From Arion vulgaris (taxonomy: Eukaryota; Mollusca; Gastropoda; Stylommatophora; Arionidae): 64,000 nt of DNA. A program made the position numbers and the translations under genes. Each line of letters starts with the position of its first letter. Position 1 is the stretch's first letter. Of the stretch, positions 10,728 through 21,763 are shown in pieces. Under the pieces are notes generated by a model. It worked only from the letters and a program-made list of their open reading frames with translations. It did not search any database and had not been told where the DNA came from. The stretch lies in NCBI GenBank assembly GCA_020796225.1, contig CM036765.1:32888066-32952065 (forward strand), read 5' to 3'.

Positions 10728-11250
10728 ATATACTAGTAACAACTGTTATAAGAAGGAGAAGATGGAGATATGTTAGACACACCTTGAGAAGATGGAGATA
10801 TGTTAGACACACCTTGAGAAGATGGAGATATGTTAGACACACATTGAGAAGATGGAGATATGTTAGACACACATTGAGAAGATGGAGATATGTTAGACAC
10901 ACCTTGAGAAGATGGAGATATGTTAGACACACCTTGAGAAGATGGAGATATGTTAGACACACCTTGAGAAGATGGAGATATGTTAGACACACCTTGAGAA
11001 GATGGAGATATGTTAGACACACCTTGAGAAGATATGTTAGACACACCTTGAGAAGATGGAGATATGTTAGACACACTTTGAGAAGATGAGAAGAAATGAT
11101 CAACAAATAGCAAATCAGGCATTGAAGTGGGGTGTAAAGGGTTCAAGAAAGAGAACACGACCTAAGGAGACCCTGAAACGAACTTTGCTGAGAGAGGCAA
11201 GAAATATCGGCCTCAGTTCCAAGGAGGAGATTGATTGCCGGATTATTATT
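10728..11250 (+). mobile_element. LINE RT-tail fragment carrying an internal tandem expansion
   Basis: Reads TTVIRRRRWRYVRHTLRR, then ten more copies of that motif, then RRNDQQIANQALKW, RPKETLKRTLLREARNIG. The normal order without expansion is seen on the minus strand at 42444-42701 (RKRRWRYVGHTLRRNDQ). It is a LINE C-terminal fragment with one segment amplified. Confidence 0.9.
10758..11089. repeat. 30-bp minisatellite made from LINE codons
   Basis: Eleven tandem copies of a unit AGATGGAGATATGTTAGACA plus CACCTTGAGA. One copy is 6 bp short (about 11031) and a few carry CACATTG. Each 30-bp unit equals ten codons (WRYVRHTLRR) of the surrounding LINE frame, so frame is kept. Confidence 0.95.
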
Positions 11251-11329
11251 CTTTTCATCAGGTTTCTTTGTGTGCAAGTCTTAACACCTCATTATTTGAC
11301 TTTTTAAAACATGTTCATGAGATTCTCAG

Positions 11330-11535
11330 CATTCTTCTGTAAAATTACATCTTTGTGGCTTTCATCGATTTTATTGGTTGTTTGTTCATTGTTCATGATT
11401 CGCTGAAACCACATCTATATAACTTTCATCGATTTTATTGGTTGTTTGTTCATTGTCTACGATTCGCCGAAACTACATCTATGTGGCTTTCATCGATTTT
11501 ATTGGTTGTTTGTTCATTGTCCATGATTCGCTGAA
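11330..11535. repeat. About 65-bp tandem repeat, three copies
   Basis: Copies contain TTTCATCGATTTTATTGGTT, GTTTGTTCATTGT and ATGATTCGCTGAAA separated by an ACATCTATGTGG-type segment. Nothing else recognisable lies between here and 12190. Confidence 0.85.
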
Positions 11536-12194
11536 AAATATGTCTCAACAGGACGAAATTTAACAAGAGAGTATGACATAATGATTACATATAATTACAG
11601 AAGTATCCAGTTTTGCATAAATGTGTTATTAATTTTTGTCCTTGACAACGCTTACAAATTAACTACATGGAGCTAATGCACTATGAGAAACCTCCACCCT
11701 CCCCCCCTCCCACCTGCTTTTTGTGCACCGTCTTTCTCGCTACCACCCGGCCCGTCCTTCAAGGGTAGATGTAGGTTGCTGCAGTAATAATTTAATATTT
11801 CTTTCATTAAGCCGTTCACCCGTTACACAGGGCACCCTTCGGATAGAGTGATCAACCGTCACGGTACTTGTTAATCTGAAAAGAGTTAATGTCTATTTTA
11901 GAACATCATTGTATACTTCTAGACTATAAAGTGGGCCATAAATCAGTTCAAAGACAGCATTTTTTTTAACGTTGAACAATAAAATGAACTGAGAGTTCGG
12001 TTTATTAACCTCATACGCAGCGGCTTATGTGCGATAGGGCGCTCCATCGATACTTTATTATGCAACCAGAGCATGTCTGCCTCACAAAATGACAGTAAAT
12101 AGTTTTCAAATTTCATTTATTTAACATTAGTTTGTTGTGTCTATCTAACAAAAAATCTAACGTAGCACTGTGACTCGTTTGTTGTATAACAACA

Positions 12195-12300
12195 AGATAA
12201 TAACTAGTGTTATATGTTAGCACGGATATAGATAATAATTAGTCAGTGTTGTACATTGACAACAATATAGATAATAATTGGTCAGTGTTACACGTTAACT
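12195..12300. repeat. Short about 47-bp imperfect tandem repeat
   Basis: Three diverged copies of AGATAATAATTAGTCAGTGT followed by a TGTACATTGACAACAATAT-like segment. Confidence 0.6.
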
Positions 12301-12389
12301 GTGTTACTAGTTATAAATATATATAATAAAAGTAACAATGTAAATTATGCATCAGACAACAAGAAAAAATAAAGAAACCAGTTCTCAGA

Positions 12390-12860
12390 CTTTGTTGCTG
12401 GAGCGAGAGAACTATACCAACTGACCTGACTTCAAGACAATTAACGATGCCCGAAAGACTTCAATAATCAACGACTAGCTCACAAGGAATAAGGCTGACA
12501 TTGCCACCATACAGGAGACGAGCCTGTACAAGTTTGGGTTCTCCGGGAACAGAACTACAAATTTGTCTGACAAGGGAAAAAATATGAGGAATATCAGAGA
12601 GCATGGCACTGGATTCTATGTTATATCAAGAACTCTCTACTGGATAAGGTGGAAACTTGCCTGAAAGACTTATGTTACTTCGTTTCCATACACCGACCGT
12701 GCTAGTCAACCGTATATGAGCAAACACCTGACTCCATCAACTATGCGAAGGATGAGTTCTACGACCAGCTTGAATCACTTATTGATGAGATCCCCAAGAA
12801 AGAGCACTTTGTACTGCTTGGTGACTTCAACGCGGGAAGGAAAGCAATGGCAGACTACCT
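12390..12860 (+). mobile_element. LINE-Z type endonuclease fragment
   Basis: Broken frames read NKADIATIQETSL, KNSLLDKVETC, AKDEFYDQLESLIDEIPKKE and HFVLLGDFNA, i.e. the QET and GDFNA metal/catalytic motifs of an APE endonuclease. Stops and shifts show it is dead. Confidence 0.82.
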
Positions 12861-13044
12861 TCCAAGACAATTCCTAGAAAACCCCAACAATAAAATGGAA
12901 AACAACATAATAGAAACAAGATCCGCTGGTGAGGCCCCTAGGCTAAGAGGATCTTATAAACACACTGGGGAAGAGTCCAAGGCGGGGACTAGTACTAACA
13001 AATCTGATGACGGCCAAAAGCCTGACTGTGTTGTCAAGGAAGGC

Positions 13045-13690
13045 CCACGCATAGGACTTTCTCAATGGAGAGAAAGTAGAAAATGTGAACAGTTTTGAAT
13101 ATCTTGGTTCACTGCTAATAACAGATAGAAGTGGGATGAAAGAAATTAAAGGAAGAACATACATGGCTTTATAAAAAAAAATTAAACAACTAAAAACAGT
13201 ATGGAACGGAACTGATAAGAAAACAAAAATCAGAATACTAAGAGTATGCATATTCCCAGTGGCAACGTATGGATGTGAAGCATGGACATGTAATAAAGCA
13301 GTGGAAAAACATATATGTACTTTTGAATATAAGTGTTACAGAAGAGTCCTTTGTATATCATGGACAGAGAAGAGAACAAATAGATCTATCGAGAAAGAAC
13401 TCAAAATCAAAGAAAACTGGCTAATGCTACAAATAAGAAAGAGAAAATTGAGATATTTTTGACATATAAAAAGACATGAAGGGCTGAGAAGACCATCATG
13501 GAAGGAGGCATACCGGCAAAGTGAAGAAGAGGAAGACCACGGAGAAGATGGATTCAGGATGCAACTGATGGTTTGAACATGACGGCTGCAGAGGCAGGAC
13601 ATCTGGCCTTTGAGATAGGGAAATTCCGGAGGACTGTTGGGGTGGCAAAGTTCTGCTCAGGACAAGCTATTTGATAATGATTATGATGAC
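13045..13690 (+). mobile_element. LINE-X 3' end fragment
   Basis: Frames read VATYGCEAWTCNKAVEKHIC, YRRVLCISWTEKRTNRSIEK, ENWLMLQIRKRKLRYF and, after breaks, a GRPRRRW-like stretch, ending FCSGQAI and a GATGAT-rich tail (about 13675-13690). This post-RT region recurs at 23918, 24840, 41445 and 54160. A stop replaces the codon after YF at 13460. Confidence 0.88.
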
Positions 13691-13795
13691 TTCAACGCAA
13701 GGACTGGACTGGCAATGACTCATGGCCTACATGCTTGGGAAAGTTTGGTGTTGGAAAAAAACCCAGAGAATGGAGCACGCCTATTGGATCTGTGT
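13687..13795 (+). mobile_element. LINE endonuclease fragment
   Basis: Reads DDFNARTGLAMTHGL, then ENGARLLDLCTRL, which matches the endonuclease stretch after the GDFNAR motif (usual form NENGQRLLELC). It directly follows the LINE-X tail, so LINE-X probably inserted into a LINE-Z type copy. Confidence 0.65.
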
Positions 13796-13796
13796 A

Positions 13797-13905
13797 CACG
13801 CCTGTGTGATGACGGGCCCACAAGGGAAGCAAAGAATAGTACCACTGCGACCTGCAAGGCATGTCGTAAGAGGCGACTGGTGTAGGACATAGGGAAACTA
13901 CCTGT
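13797..13905 (+). mobile_element. SINE-B, partial sense copy
   Basis: Sense 5' half of SINE-B: ACAAGGGAAGCAAAGAATAG, GCATGTCGTAAGAGGCGACT and GTGTAGGACATAGGGAAACT. The GAA-tail half is absent. Confidence 0.82.
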
Positions 13906-14040
13906 GAGTGAGACGTGCACTCATAACCTCCTGAAATGACAGAGTAGTAAATAATGAGGTATTGGGATAAGCTGGGATTACTGGCATAGGTACCTTTCCT
14001 GTCAAAGCTGCTTAAGATGACTGAGTCACATGGCCTGGAT

Positions 14041-14310
14041 GAATGACGACCAGATTCCACAGCGATATTCTATACGGGGAGCTGGCTTCTGAAAAGAACG
14101 ATGGGGCGACACTTCATTTGTTACAAAAATGAATGCAAGCCCGAATTGAAGGCGCTTGACATGAATACACGAGACTGGGAGGTCCTCGCCAGAGACAACT
14201 GGAGACAGGCTCTGAAGTCATGTCTGAGAACCGGTGAAACCAGACTAAGACATATTGCTGACATAAAACGTGTGCCGGAAGAAAGCAGAAATGTGTTTCC
14301 GCCATAGAGG
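14041..14310 (+). mobile_element. LINE-Z C-terminal fragment
   Basis: Reads MNTRDWEVLARDNWRQAL and LRHIADIKRVPEESRN, resembling the linker between the RT tail and terminal finger of LINE-Z type polyproteins (compare the minus strand at 3750-3890). The finger itself is missing. Confidence 0.6.
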
Positions 14311-14423
14311 CTACTTCCATTGTCTTTCGAGACTAACAGCATGTCATTATTGATGCAGTTTGCCCTTTGTAAAACGCCCACAGTACTATTTTTTGTGACG
14401 ACTACGCAACTGATTCAAAGTAA

Positions 14424-17400
14424 AATAATGTTCTTACATTGGTAGTTTCAGTATACTGTACAATAATATTCCTTACATTGATGGTTTAAAGTACAATAAT
14501 ATTCCTTTCATTGATGGTTTAAAGTACAATAATATTCCTTACATTGATGGTTTAAAGTACAATAATATCCTTACATTGATGGTTTAAAGTACAATAATAT
14601 TCCTTACATTGATGGTTTAAAGTACAATAATATTCCTTACATTGATGGTTTAAAGTACAATAATATTCCTTACATTGATGGTTTAAAGTACAATAATATT
14701 CCTTACATTGATAGTTTAAAGTACAATAATATTCTTACATTGATGGTTTAAAGTACAATAATATTCCTTACATTGATGGTTTAAAGTACAATACTATTCC
14801 TTACATTGATGGTTCAAAGTACAATAATATTCTTACATTGATGGTTTAAAGTACAATAATATTCCTTACATTGATGGTTTAAAGTACAATAATATTCCTT
14901 ACATTGATGGTTTAAAGTACAATAATATTCCTTACATTGATGGTTCAAAGTACAATAATATTCCTTACATTGATAGTTTAAAGTACAATAATATTCCTTA
15001 CATTGATGGTTTAAAGTACAATAATATTCTTACATTGATGGTTCAAAGTACAATACTATTCCTTACATTGATGGTTCAAAGTACAATAATATTCTTACAT
15101 TGATGGTTTAAAGTACAATAATATTCCTTACATTGAAGGTTTAAAGTACAATAATATTCCTTACATTGATGGTTTAAAGTACAATAATATTCCTTACATT
15201 GATGGTTCAAAGTACAATAATATTCCTTACATTGATAGTTTAAAGTACAATAATATCCTTACATTGATGGTTTAAAGTACAATAATATTCTTACATTGAT
15301 GGTTTAAAGTACAATAATATTCTTACATTGATGGTTTAAAGTACAATACTATTCCTTACATTGATGGTTCAAAGTACAATAATATTCCTTACATTGATGG
15401 TTTAAAGTACAATAATATTCCTTACATTGATGGTTCAAAGTACAATAATATTCCTTACATTGATGGTTTAAAGTACAATAATATTCCTTACATTGATGGT
15501 TTAAAGTACAATACTATTCCTTACATTGATGGTTTAAAGTACAATACTATTCCTTACATTGATGGTTCAAAGTACAATAATATTCCTTACATTGATGGTT
15601 TAAAGTACAATAATATTCCTTACATTGATGGTTCAAAGTACAATAATATTCCTTACATTGATGGTTCAAAGTACAATAATATCCTTACATTGATGGTTCA
15701 AAGTACAATAATATTCTTTCATTGATGGTTTAAAGTACAATAATATTCTTTCATTGATGGTTCAAAGTACAATAATATCCTTACATTGATGGTTCAAAGT
15801 ACAATAATATTCCTTACATTGATGGTTTAAAGTACAATAATATTCCTTACATTGATGGTTCAAAGTACAATAATATCCTTACATTGATGGTTCAAAGTAC
15901 AATAATATTCTTTCATTGATGGTTCAAAGTACAATAATATTCTTTCATTGATGGTTCAAAGTACAATAATATCCTTACATTGATGGTTTAAAGTACAATA
16001 ATATTCTTTCATTGATGGTTCAAAGTACAATAATATTCTTTCATTGATGGTTCAAAGTACAATAATATTCTTTCATTGATGGTTTAAAGTACAATAATAT
16101 TCCTTACATTGATGGTTTAAAGTACAATAATATTCTTACATTGATGGTTCAAAGTACAATAATATTCTTACATTGATGGTTTAAAGTACAATAATATTCT
16201 TACATTGATGGTTCAAAGTACAATAATATCCTTACATTGATGGTTCAAAGTACAATAATATTCCTTACATTGATGGTTTAAAGTACAATAATATTCCTTA
16301 CATTGATGGTTCAAAGTACAATAATATCCTTACATTGATGGTTCAAAGTACAATAATATCCTTACATTGATGGTTCAAAGTACAATAATATTCCTTACAT
16401 TGATGGTTTAAAGTACAATAATATTCCTTACATTGATGGTTTAAAGTACAATAATATTCCTTACATTGATGGTTCAAAGTACAATAATATCCTTACATTG
16501 ATGGTTCAAAGTACAATAATATTCTTTCATTGATGGTTCAAAGTACAATAATATTCTTTCATTGATGGTTCAAAGTACAATAATATCCTTACATTGATGG
16601 TTTAAAGTACAATAATATTCTTTCATTGATGGTTCAAAGTACAATAATATTCTTTCATTGATGGTTCAAAGTACAATAATATCCTTACATTGATGGTTTA
16701 AAGTACAATAATATTCCTTACATTGATGGTTTAAAGTACAATAATATTCTTACATTGATGGTTCAAAGTACAATAATATTCTTACATTGATGGTTTAAAG
16801 TACAATAATATTCTTACATTGATGGTTCAAAGTACAATAATATCCTTACATTGATGGTTCAAAGTACAATAATATTCCTTACATTGATGGTTTAAAGTAC
16901 AATAATATTCCTTACATTGATGGTTCAAAGTACAATAATATCCTTACATTGATGGTTCAAAGTACAATAATATCCTTACATTGATGGTTTAAAGTACAAT
17001 AATATCCTTACATTGATGGTTTAAAGTACAATAATATTCCTTACATTGATGGTTTAAAGTACAATAATATTCCTTACATTGATGGTTTAAAGTACAATAA
17101 TATTCCTTACATTGATGGTTCAAAGTACAATAATATCCTTACATTGATGGTTTAAAGTACAATAATATTCCTTACATTGATGGTTTAAAGTACAATAATA
17201 TTCTTTCATTGATGGTTTAAAGTACAATAATATTCTTACATTGATGGTTCAAAGTACAATAATATTCCTTACATTGATGGTTTAAAGTACAATAATATCC
17301 TTACATTGATGGTTTAAAGTACAATAATATTCCTTACATTGATGGTTTAAAGTACAATAATATTCTTACATTGATGGTTTAAAGTACAATAATATTCCTT

Positions 17401-18660
17401 ACATTGATGGTTTAAAGTACAATAATATTCTTACATTGATGGTTTAAAGTACAATAATATTCCTTACATTGATGGTTTAAAGTACAATACTATTCCTTAC
17501 ATTGATGGTTTAAAGTACAATAATATTCTTACATTGATGGTTTAAAGTACAATAATATTCCTTACATTGATGGTTTAAAGTACAATAATATTCTTACATT
17601 GATGGTTTAAAGTACAATAATATTCCTTACATTGGTGGTTTAAAGTACAATACTATTCCTTACATTGATGGTTTAAAGTACAATAATATTCCTTACATTG
17701 ATGGTTCAAAGTACAATAATATTCCTTACATTGATGGTTTAAAGTACAATAATATCCTTACATTGATGGTTTAAAGTACAATAATATTCCTTACATTGAT
17801 GGTTTAAAGTACAATAATATTCCTTACATTGATGGTTTAAAGTACAATAATATTCCTTACATTGATGGTTCAAAGTACAATAATATCCTTACATTGATGG
17901 TTTAAAGTACAATAATATTCCTTACATTGATGGTTTAAAGTACAATAATATTCTTTCATTGATGGTTTAAAGTACAATAATATTCTTACATTGATGGTTC
18001 AAAGTACAATAATATTCCTTACATTGATGGTTTAAAGTACAATAATATCCTTACATTGATGGTTTAAAGTACAATAATATTCCTTACATTGATGGTTTAA
18101 AGTACAATAATATTCCTTACATTGATGGTTTAAAGTACAATAATATTCCTTACATTGATGGTTCAAAGTACAATAATATCCTTACATTGATGGTTTAAAG
18201 TACAATAATATTCCTTACATTGATGGTTTAAAGTACAATAATATTCCTTACATTGATGGTTTAAAGTACAATAATATTCCTTACATTGATGGTTTAAAGT
18301 ACAATAATATTCTTACATTGATGGTTTAAAGTACAATACTATTCCTTACATTGATGGTTTAAAGTACAATAATATTCTTACATTGATGGTTTAAAGTACA
18401 ATAATATTCCTTACATTGATGGTTTAAAGTACAATAATATTCCTTACATTGATGGTTCAAAGTACAATAATATTCCTTACATTGATGGTTTAAAGTACAA
18501 TAATATTCCTTACATTGATGGTTTAAAGTACAATAATATTCTTACATTGATGGTTCAAAGTACAATAATATCCTTACATTGATGGTTTAAAGTACAATAA
18601 TATTCCTTACATTGATGGTTTAAAGTACAATAATATTCCTTACATTGATGGTTTAAAGTA
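14424..18660. repeat. 4.2-kb array of a 32/33-bp unit
   Basis: About 130 copies of ATTCCTTACATTGATGGTTT plus AAAGTACAATAAT. Variants alternate at a few positions (TTTAAAG or TTCAAAG; TTCCTTAC, TCCTTAC, TTCTTAC or TTCTTTC; AATAAT or AATACT). Blocks repeat at larger spacing: about 16975-17361 is identical by eye to 17725-18111 (750-bp shift), and seven consecutive units from 15842 recur from 16455 (613-bp shift). It has no coding potential. Confidence 0.97.
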
Positions 18661-18782
18661 TAATCGATATATGGGAAGACTGCAGTAAAACTATATAGCA
18701 ATGGCGAAACACGTAATAACAAAGTACTGTAGTTTTACAAAATACAAAAACAATAACAATACACAGCAACGTTTCGTCGACC
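18661..18782 (-). mobile_element. Inverted terminal fragment of a Penelope-like element
   Basis: The reverse complement contains GTCGACGAAACGTTGCTGTG, TGTATTTTGTAAAACTACAG and TACTTTGTTATTACGTGTT, matching the 3' end of the adjacent element at 20095-20180. One more diverged 33-bp unit (18783-18825) follows, so the fragment sits inside the end of the array. Confidence 0.82.
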
Positions 18783-18956
18783 AAAAGTACAATAATATTT
18801 TTAGATTGATGGTTTATGTACTCTAATGTTCTTACAAGAACACACAGCTGTAAAACATGTTCAAACAGCATTGCTTATAGACAAGTCTGAACTATTATTA
18901 CTACTGATGCACATAGTTTTCTTCTTTATACCTCTTCCCATTCCCAGGCTTGTCGT

Positions 18957-19779
18957 GATTCTTTACCATTCTCTCAACTCTTGCGCCTTCGTCGCCTCTG
19001 TAGCGTGGACGACGATTTCCTCGATAGAGCTCACGAGATGCTGGATTTCTTTCGTAAGCGCTTATACCCGGATAAGGTGCTTGCTTCTGCTATGCGGCGC
19101 GTTCAGCAAATTTCTCGCCAGGAGGCTCTCTCTAACCAGCATAGAACTTCCAATTCTGACAGGGTGAAACTTGTCTTAACTTTCCACCCTCATAGTTCCC
19201 TTGTGAAGAAAGTCTTATTCCGTCATCTCTCCATTCTTCAGTCTGATCCTGATACACGTTCAATCTTACAACACTATCCTTTGGTGGCGTACAGACGGGA
19301 CAGAAGCCTTAAGGATATGTTGGTTCACAGTCGCCTCAAGCCTAACATCCAGAGTCATTTTGGCACCATCCAGTGTGGCCGTCGGCGCTGCAACACTTGT
19401 GCTTATGTAATACAGACCCGCACGGTGTCTTTTCCAAAGCCACGTTCGTTGTTGAAGACAGTTTCACGTGCGAGTCCCGTAATATTATCTATGCCATTAT
19501 CTGCAAGCGGTGCAACAAGGCCTATATTGGGAAACCGGCAGGAGACTCAGTGACCGATTCGCCCAACACTTGCGCGATATACGCCAATGCTCTGTGACCC
19601 CTGTAGCTACCCATTTCAATGATACTGGCCATTCAGGAGCTTGCGATGTCCAGGTCACAGCCATCCGATCATGTTCCTCTGATGATCGTAGTCGATTTGC
19701 TCTGGAGAATCGGTTGATTTCTTTGTATGGTACCTTGCGACCACGCGGGCTCAACGTATTACATTCTTATGCTTCTTAG
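18957..19779 (+). pseudogene. PLE linker and GIY-YIG endonuclease, frameshifted
   Basis: One frame covers 18957-19520 (linker, Cys-rich CGRRRCNTC motif). The GIY-YIG part reads IICKRCNKAYIG and then shifts near 19530, apparently by loss of one base. The next frame gives RRLSDRFAQHLRDI, VATHFNDTGHSG, ENRLISLYGTLRPRGLN. The Arg of RRLSDRF, the Glu of ALENRLI and the Asn of PRGLN match conserved positions of the fold. With no RT and a frameshift it cannot work. Confidence 0.88.
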
Positions 19780-19905
19780 TACTTTCTCTTCCCATGCTTT
19801 GTAATCTCTATGAGTATATGTTGCATGTATTACATTCTTATGCTTCTTAGTACTTTCTCTTCCCATGCTTTATAATCTATATGGGTATATGTTGCATGTA
19901 TTCAA
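19761..19905. repeat. 71-bp direct duplication in the PLE 3' tail
   Basis: ACATTCTTATGCTTCTTAGT begins at 19761 and again at 19832; the copies differ at a few bases (TTTGTAATCTCTATGAG versus TTTATAATCTATATGGG). Confidence 0.9.
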
Positions 19906-20199
19906 GTTATATATTTACTAGATGTTTCATTGTTTCTTTTCTATTTCTAGTTTTTATGTGTGTTTTTGTGTTACATTTATTTCGTTATTCGTTTTTATTC
20001 CAGATTTTCCTTAGATACGTTGGTATTTGGTCGTCCATTTGTGTTTCATTTTAATTTGTCACTCCTGTTTGTTCGTTTGCTTGATAAAGGCCTTGTTGGT
20101 CGAAACGTTGCTGTTTATCGTCACTGTTTATGTATTTTGTAAAACTATAGTACTTTGTTTGTACGTGTTTAACTATTATTACGTGAAGTGACGGTGCAG

Positions 20200-20895
20200 T
20201 ATGACGAGAAGGAATTTATGAGAAAAATAGGGAAATAAACCCACGGATCCCGTCTAGCTTGATCGTTTAGGTTTAGCCTATAATTCAAGCAAACAAGCTA
20301 CAGGTCGTAGATTTCACCTACTTTATTTATAAACGACCTCCTCATCTCGTCCATATTCCAGAACTGTCAATGGCTGTACTGGAAACCAGGGCAGCGTCGA
20401 TATGCATGAATCAATAACAATGGTATCTAAATGTTAAATACGGGTCCTTTTATTACTTTATTATTTATTTGTAAAATGCGAAAATAAACACTGTGTACAA
20501 GTATTCGAAAATAAACACTGTGTACAAGTATTTTTATTCCCCCACCCACCCACTCCCACATTTTCGAGTTATTTATATTTAAAAAAACTCCGACACTTAT
20601 TTGTAGTTTGTTTCGCTTTGTTGCATACTAACCTTGTAGTTTCCCATTTCTGTTATTGCATAATATACATATTTGTGCCGTTGCTATGGATATTTTTTTA
20701 ATGTGTTCTGGAAAATTATCTACAAATGACGTTACTGAACTCTGGTCACCCAATTTTGTGTTCAGTCCTTTTACGTGTGCTGAGATCGCAGCCATTAACA
20801 CAATAATTGCCAGGTAATTCTGTCGACAATGTATAACTTCCGGCTACATATCAGATAGTCAGATTTAAACACACCCATCAACATGAGAAACTCTA
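20200..20895. other. No gene seen; one 32-bp duplication
   Basis: Only short ORFs. ATTCGAAAATAAACACTGTG and the bases after it occur in tandem near 20470-20530. Confidence 0.5.
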
Positions 20896-20899
20896 GTTT

Positions 20900-21330
20900 A
20901 GTCGTCGGACCATCATCACTGCACGCCGAACCAATTAGTCCATAAGGGCTCCGATCTCCCTCTCAGTATGTCTCTCAGCGTGTGGTAACTAACGACATCG
21001 GTTCTTTGTTGGTTTACTATTCTTCTTTGGCTACCAGCATAGAGTTCTTGTCTAGTTACACCACATGTGACTTGGAATTCTTGCAGTCTGGTTAGTGTTA
21101 TAGATTCACCACTATTACTTGTATCATGTACACATCCTCTCTCCCTTAGGGAATTTATAATATCAGCCTGGTCCATAGCTCGCTATAGTCTTGCAAGAAA
21201 ACTCCTTCTCATCCATTGCTCGCCGGTTTTTTTACAACAGCCATACATGCACGCCTATCAGCGCGTTCATTTCCCCTTACATCTGCATACCCTGGCACAC
21301 AATTAATACTGATTTTTGTCAGCTTGGACC
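20900..21330 (-). mobile_element. LINE RNase H domain fragment
   Basis: Minus-strand frames read INCVPGYADVRGNERADRRA, a form of the WVPGHxGVxGNExAD motif of the RNase H of I/R1/Jockey-type LINEs, then MDQADIINSLRERG and further broken coding. The Asp of ERAD is a conserved RNase H residue. The rest of that LINE is not nearby. Confidence 0.72.
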
Positions 21331-21763
21331 TCCTCAGCGAATCCATCCTCTGTTTCCTTGCCCACGAGAAAGATAATATAAAAAGCGTGTAAATAATACT
21401 TACCAAAAATTGATCACTGTCTTCTCTCGTGTGGGTTTTTTTGAGGGAGGGATGGGGGTGTAGCGAAAAATAGAAACATTGCCTCATCTTTCAAATCGTA
21501 AAAGGCGCATATGAGATGTCGGACTTGGGGACAGCGACCCTCACACTGTTTTAAAAAAAAAACAGCAGCAGAAACAGAAACAAAGAAAAACTCAAACTGA
21601 TTATTTGAGTGGAAATATTATGTCTCTGACTTATGTGCTTGTGGACGCGACCAGGACTGATGATGATGATGATGCATATTCGAAGAAAATGTCTAACGGC
21701 CTTTTATGTAACGGCCTGGCTTTTGTTTATCGCATATCTTAACCCTCAACCACAAAGACTTCT

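Larger units (their letters stand above)
18950..20195 (+). mobile_element. Penelope-like element (PLE), 5'-truncated
   Basis: Coding remains start SLPFSQLLRLRRLCSVDDDF at about 18970 and run LTFHPHSS, PLVAYRRDRSLKDMLVHSRL, CGRRRCNTC and a GIY-YIG endonuclease. The reverse-transcriptase domain is absent. The 3' tail (19780-20195) contains GGTCGAAACGTTGCTG and ends near a TACGTG run. Inverted terminal sequence at 18661-18782 flanks the left side, as expected for the irregular terminal repeats of PLEs. Confidence 0.9.

Noticed and set aside
14424..18660. CRISPR-like repeat structure
   Set aside because: Units are directly adjacent with no unique spacers, and the DNA is from an animal.
18826..19167. 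113-codon ORF as an independent gene
   Set aside because: It is an out-of-frame reading of the PLE linker region.
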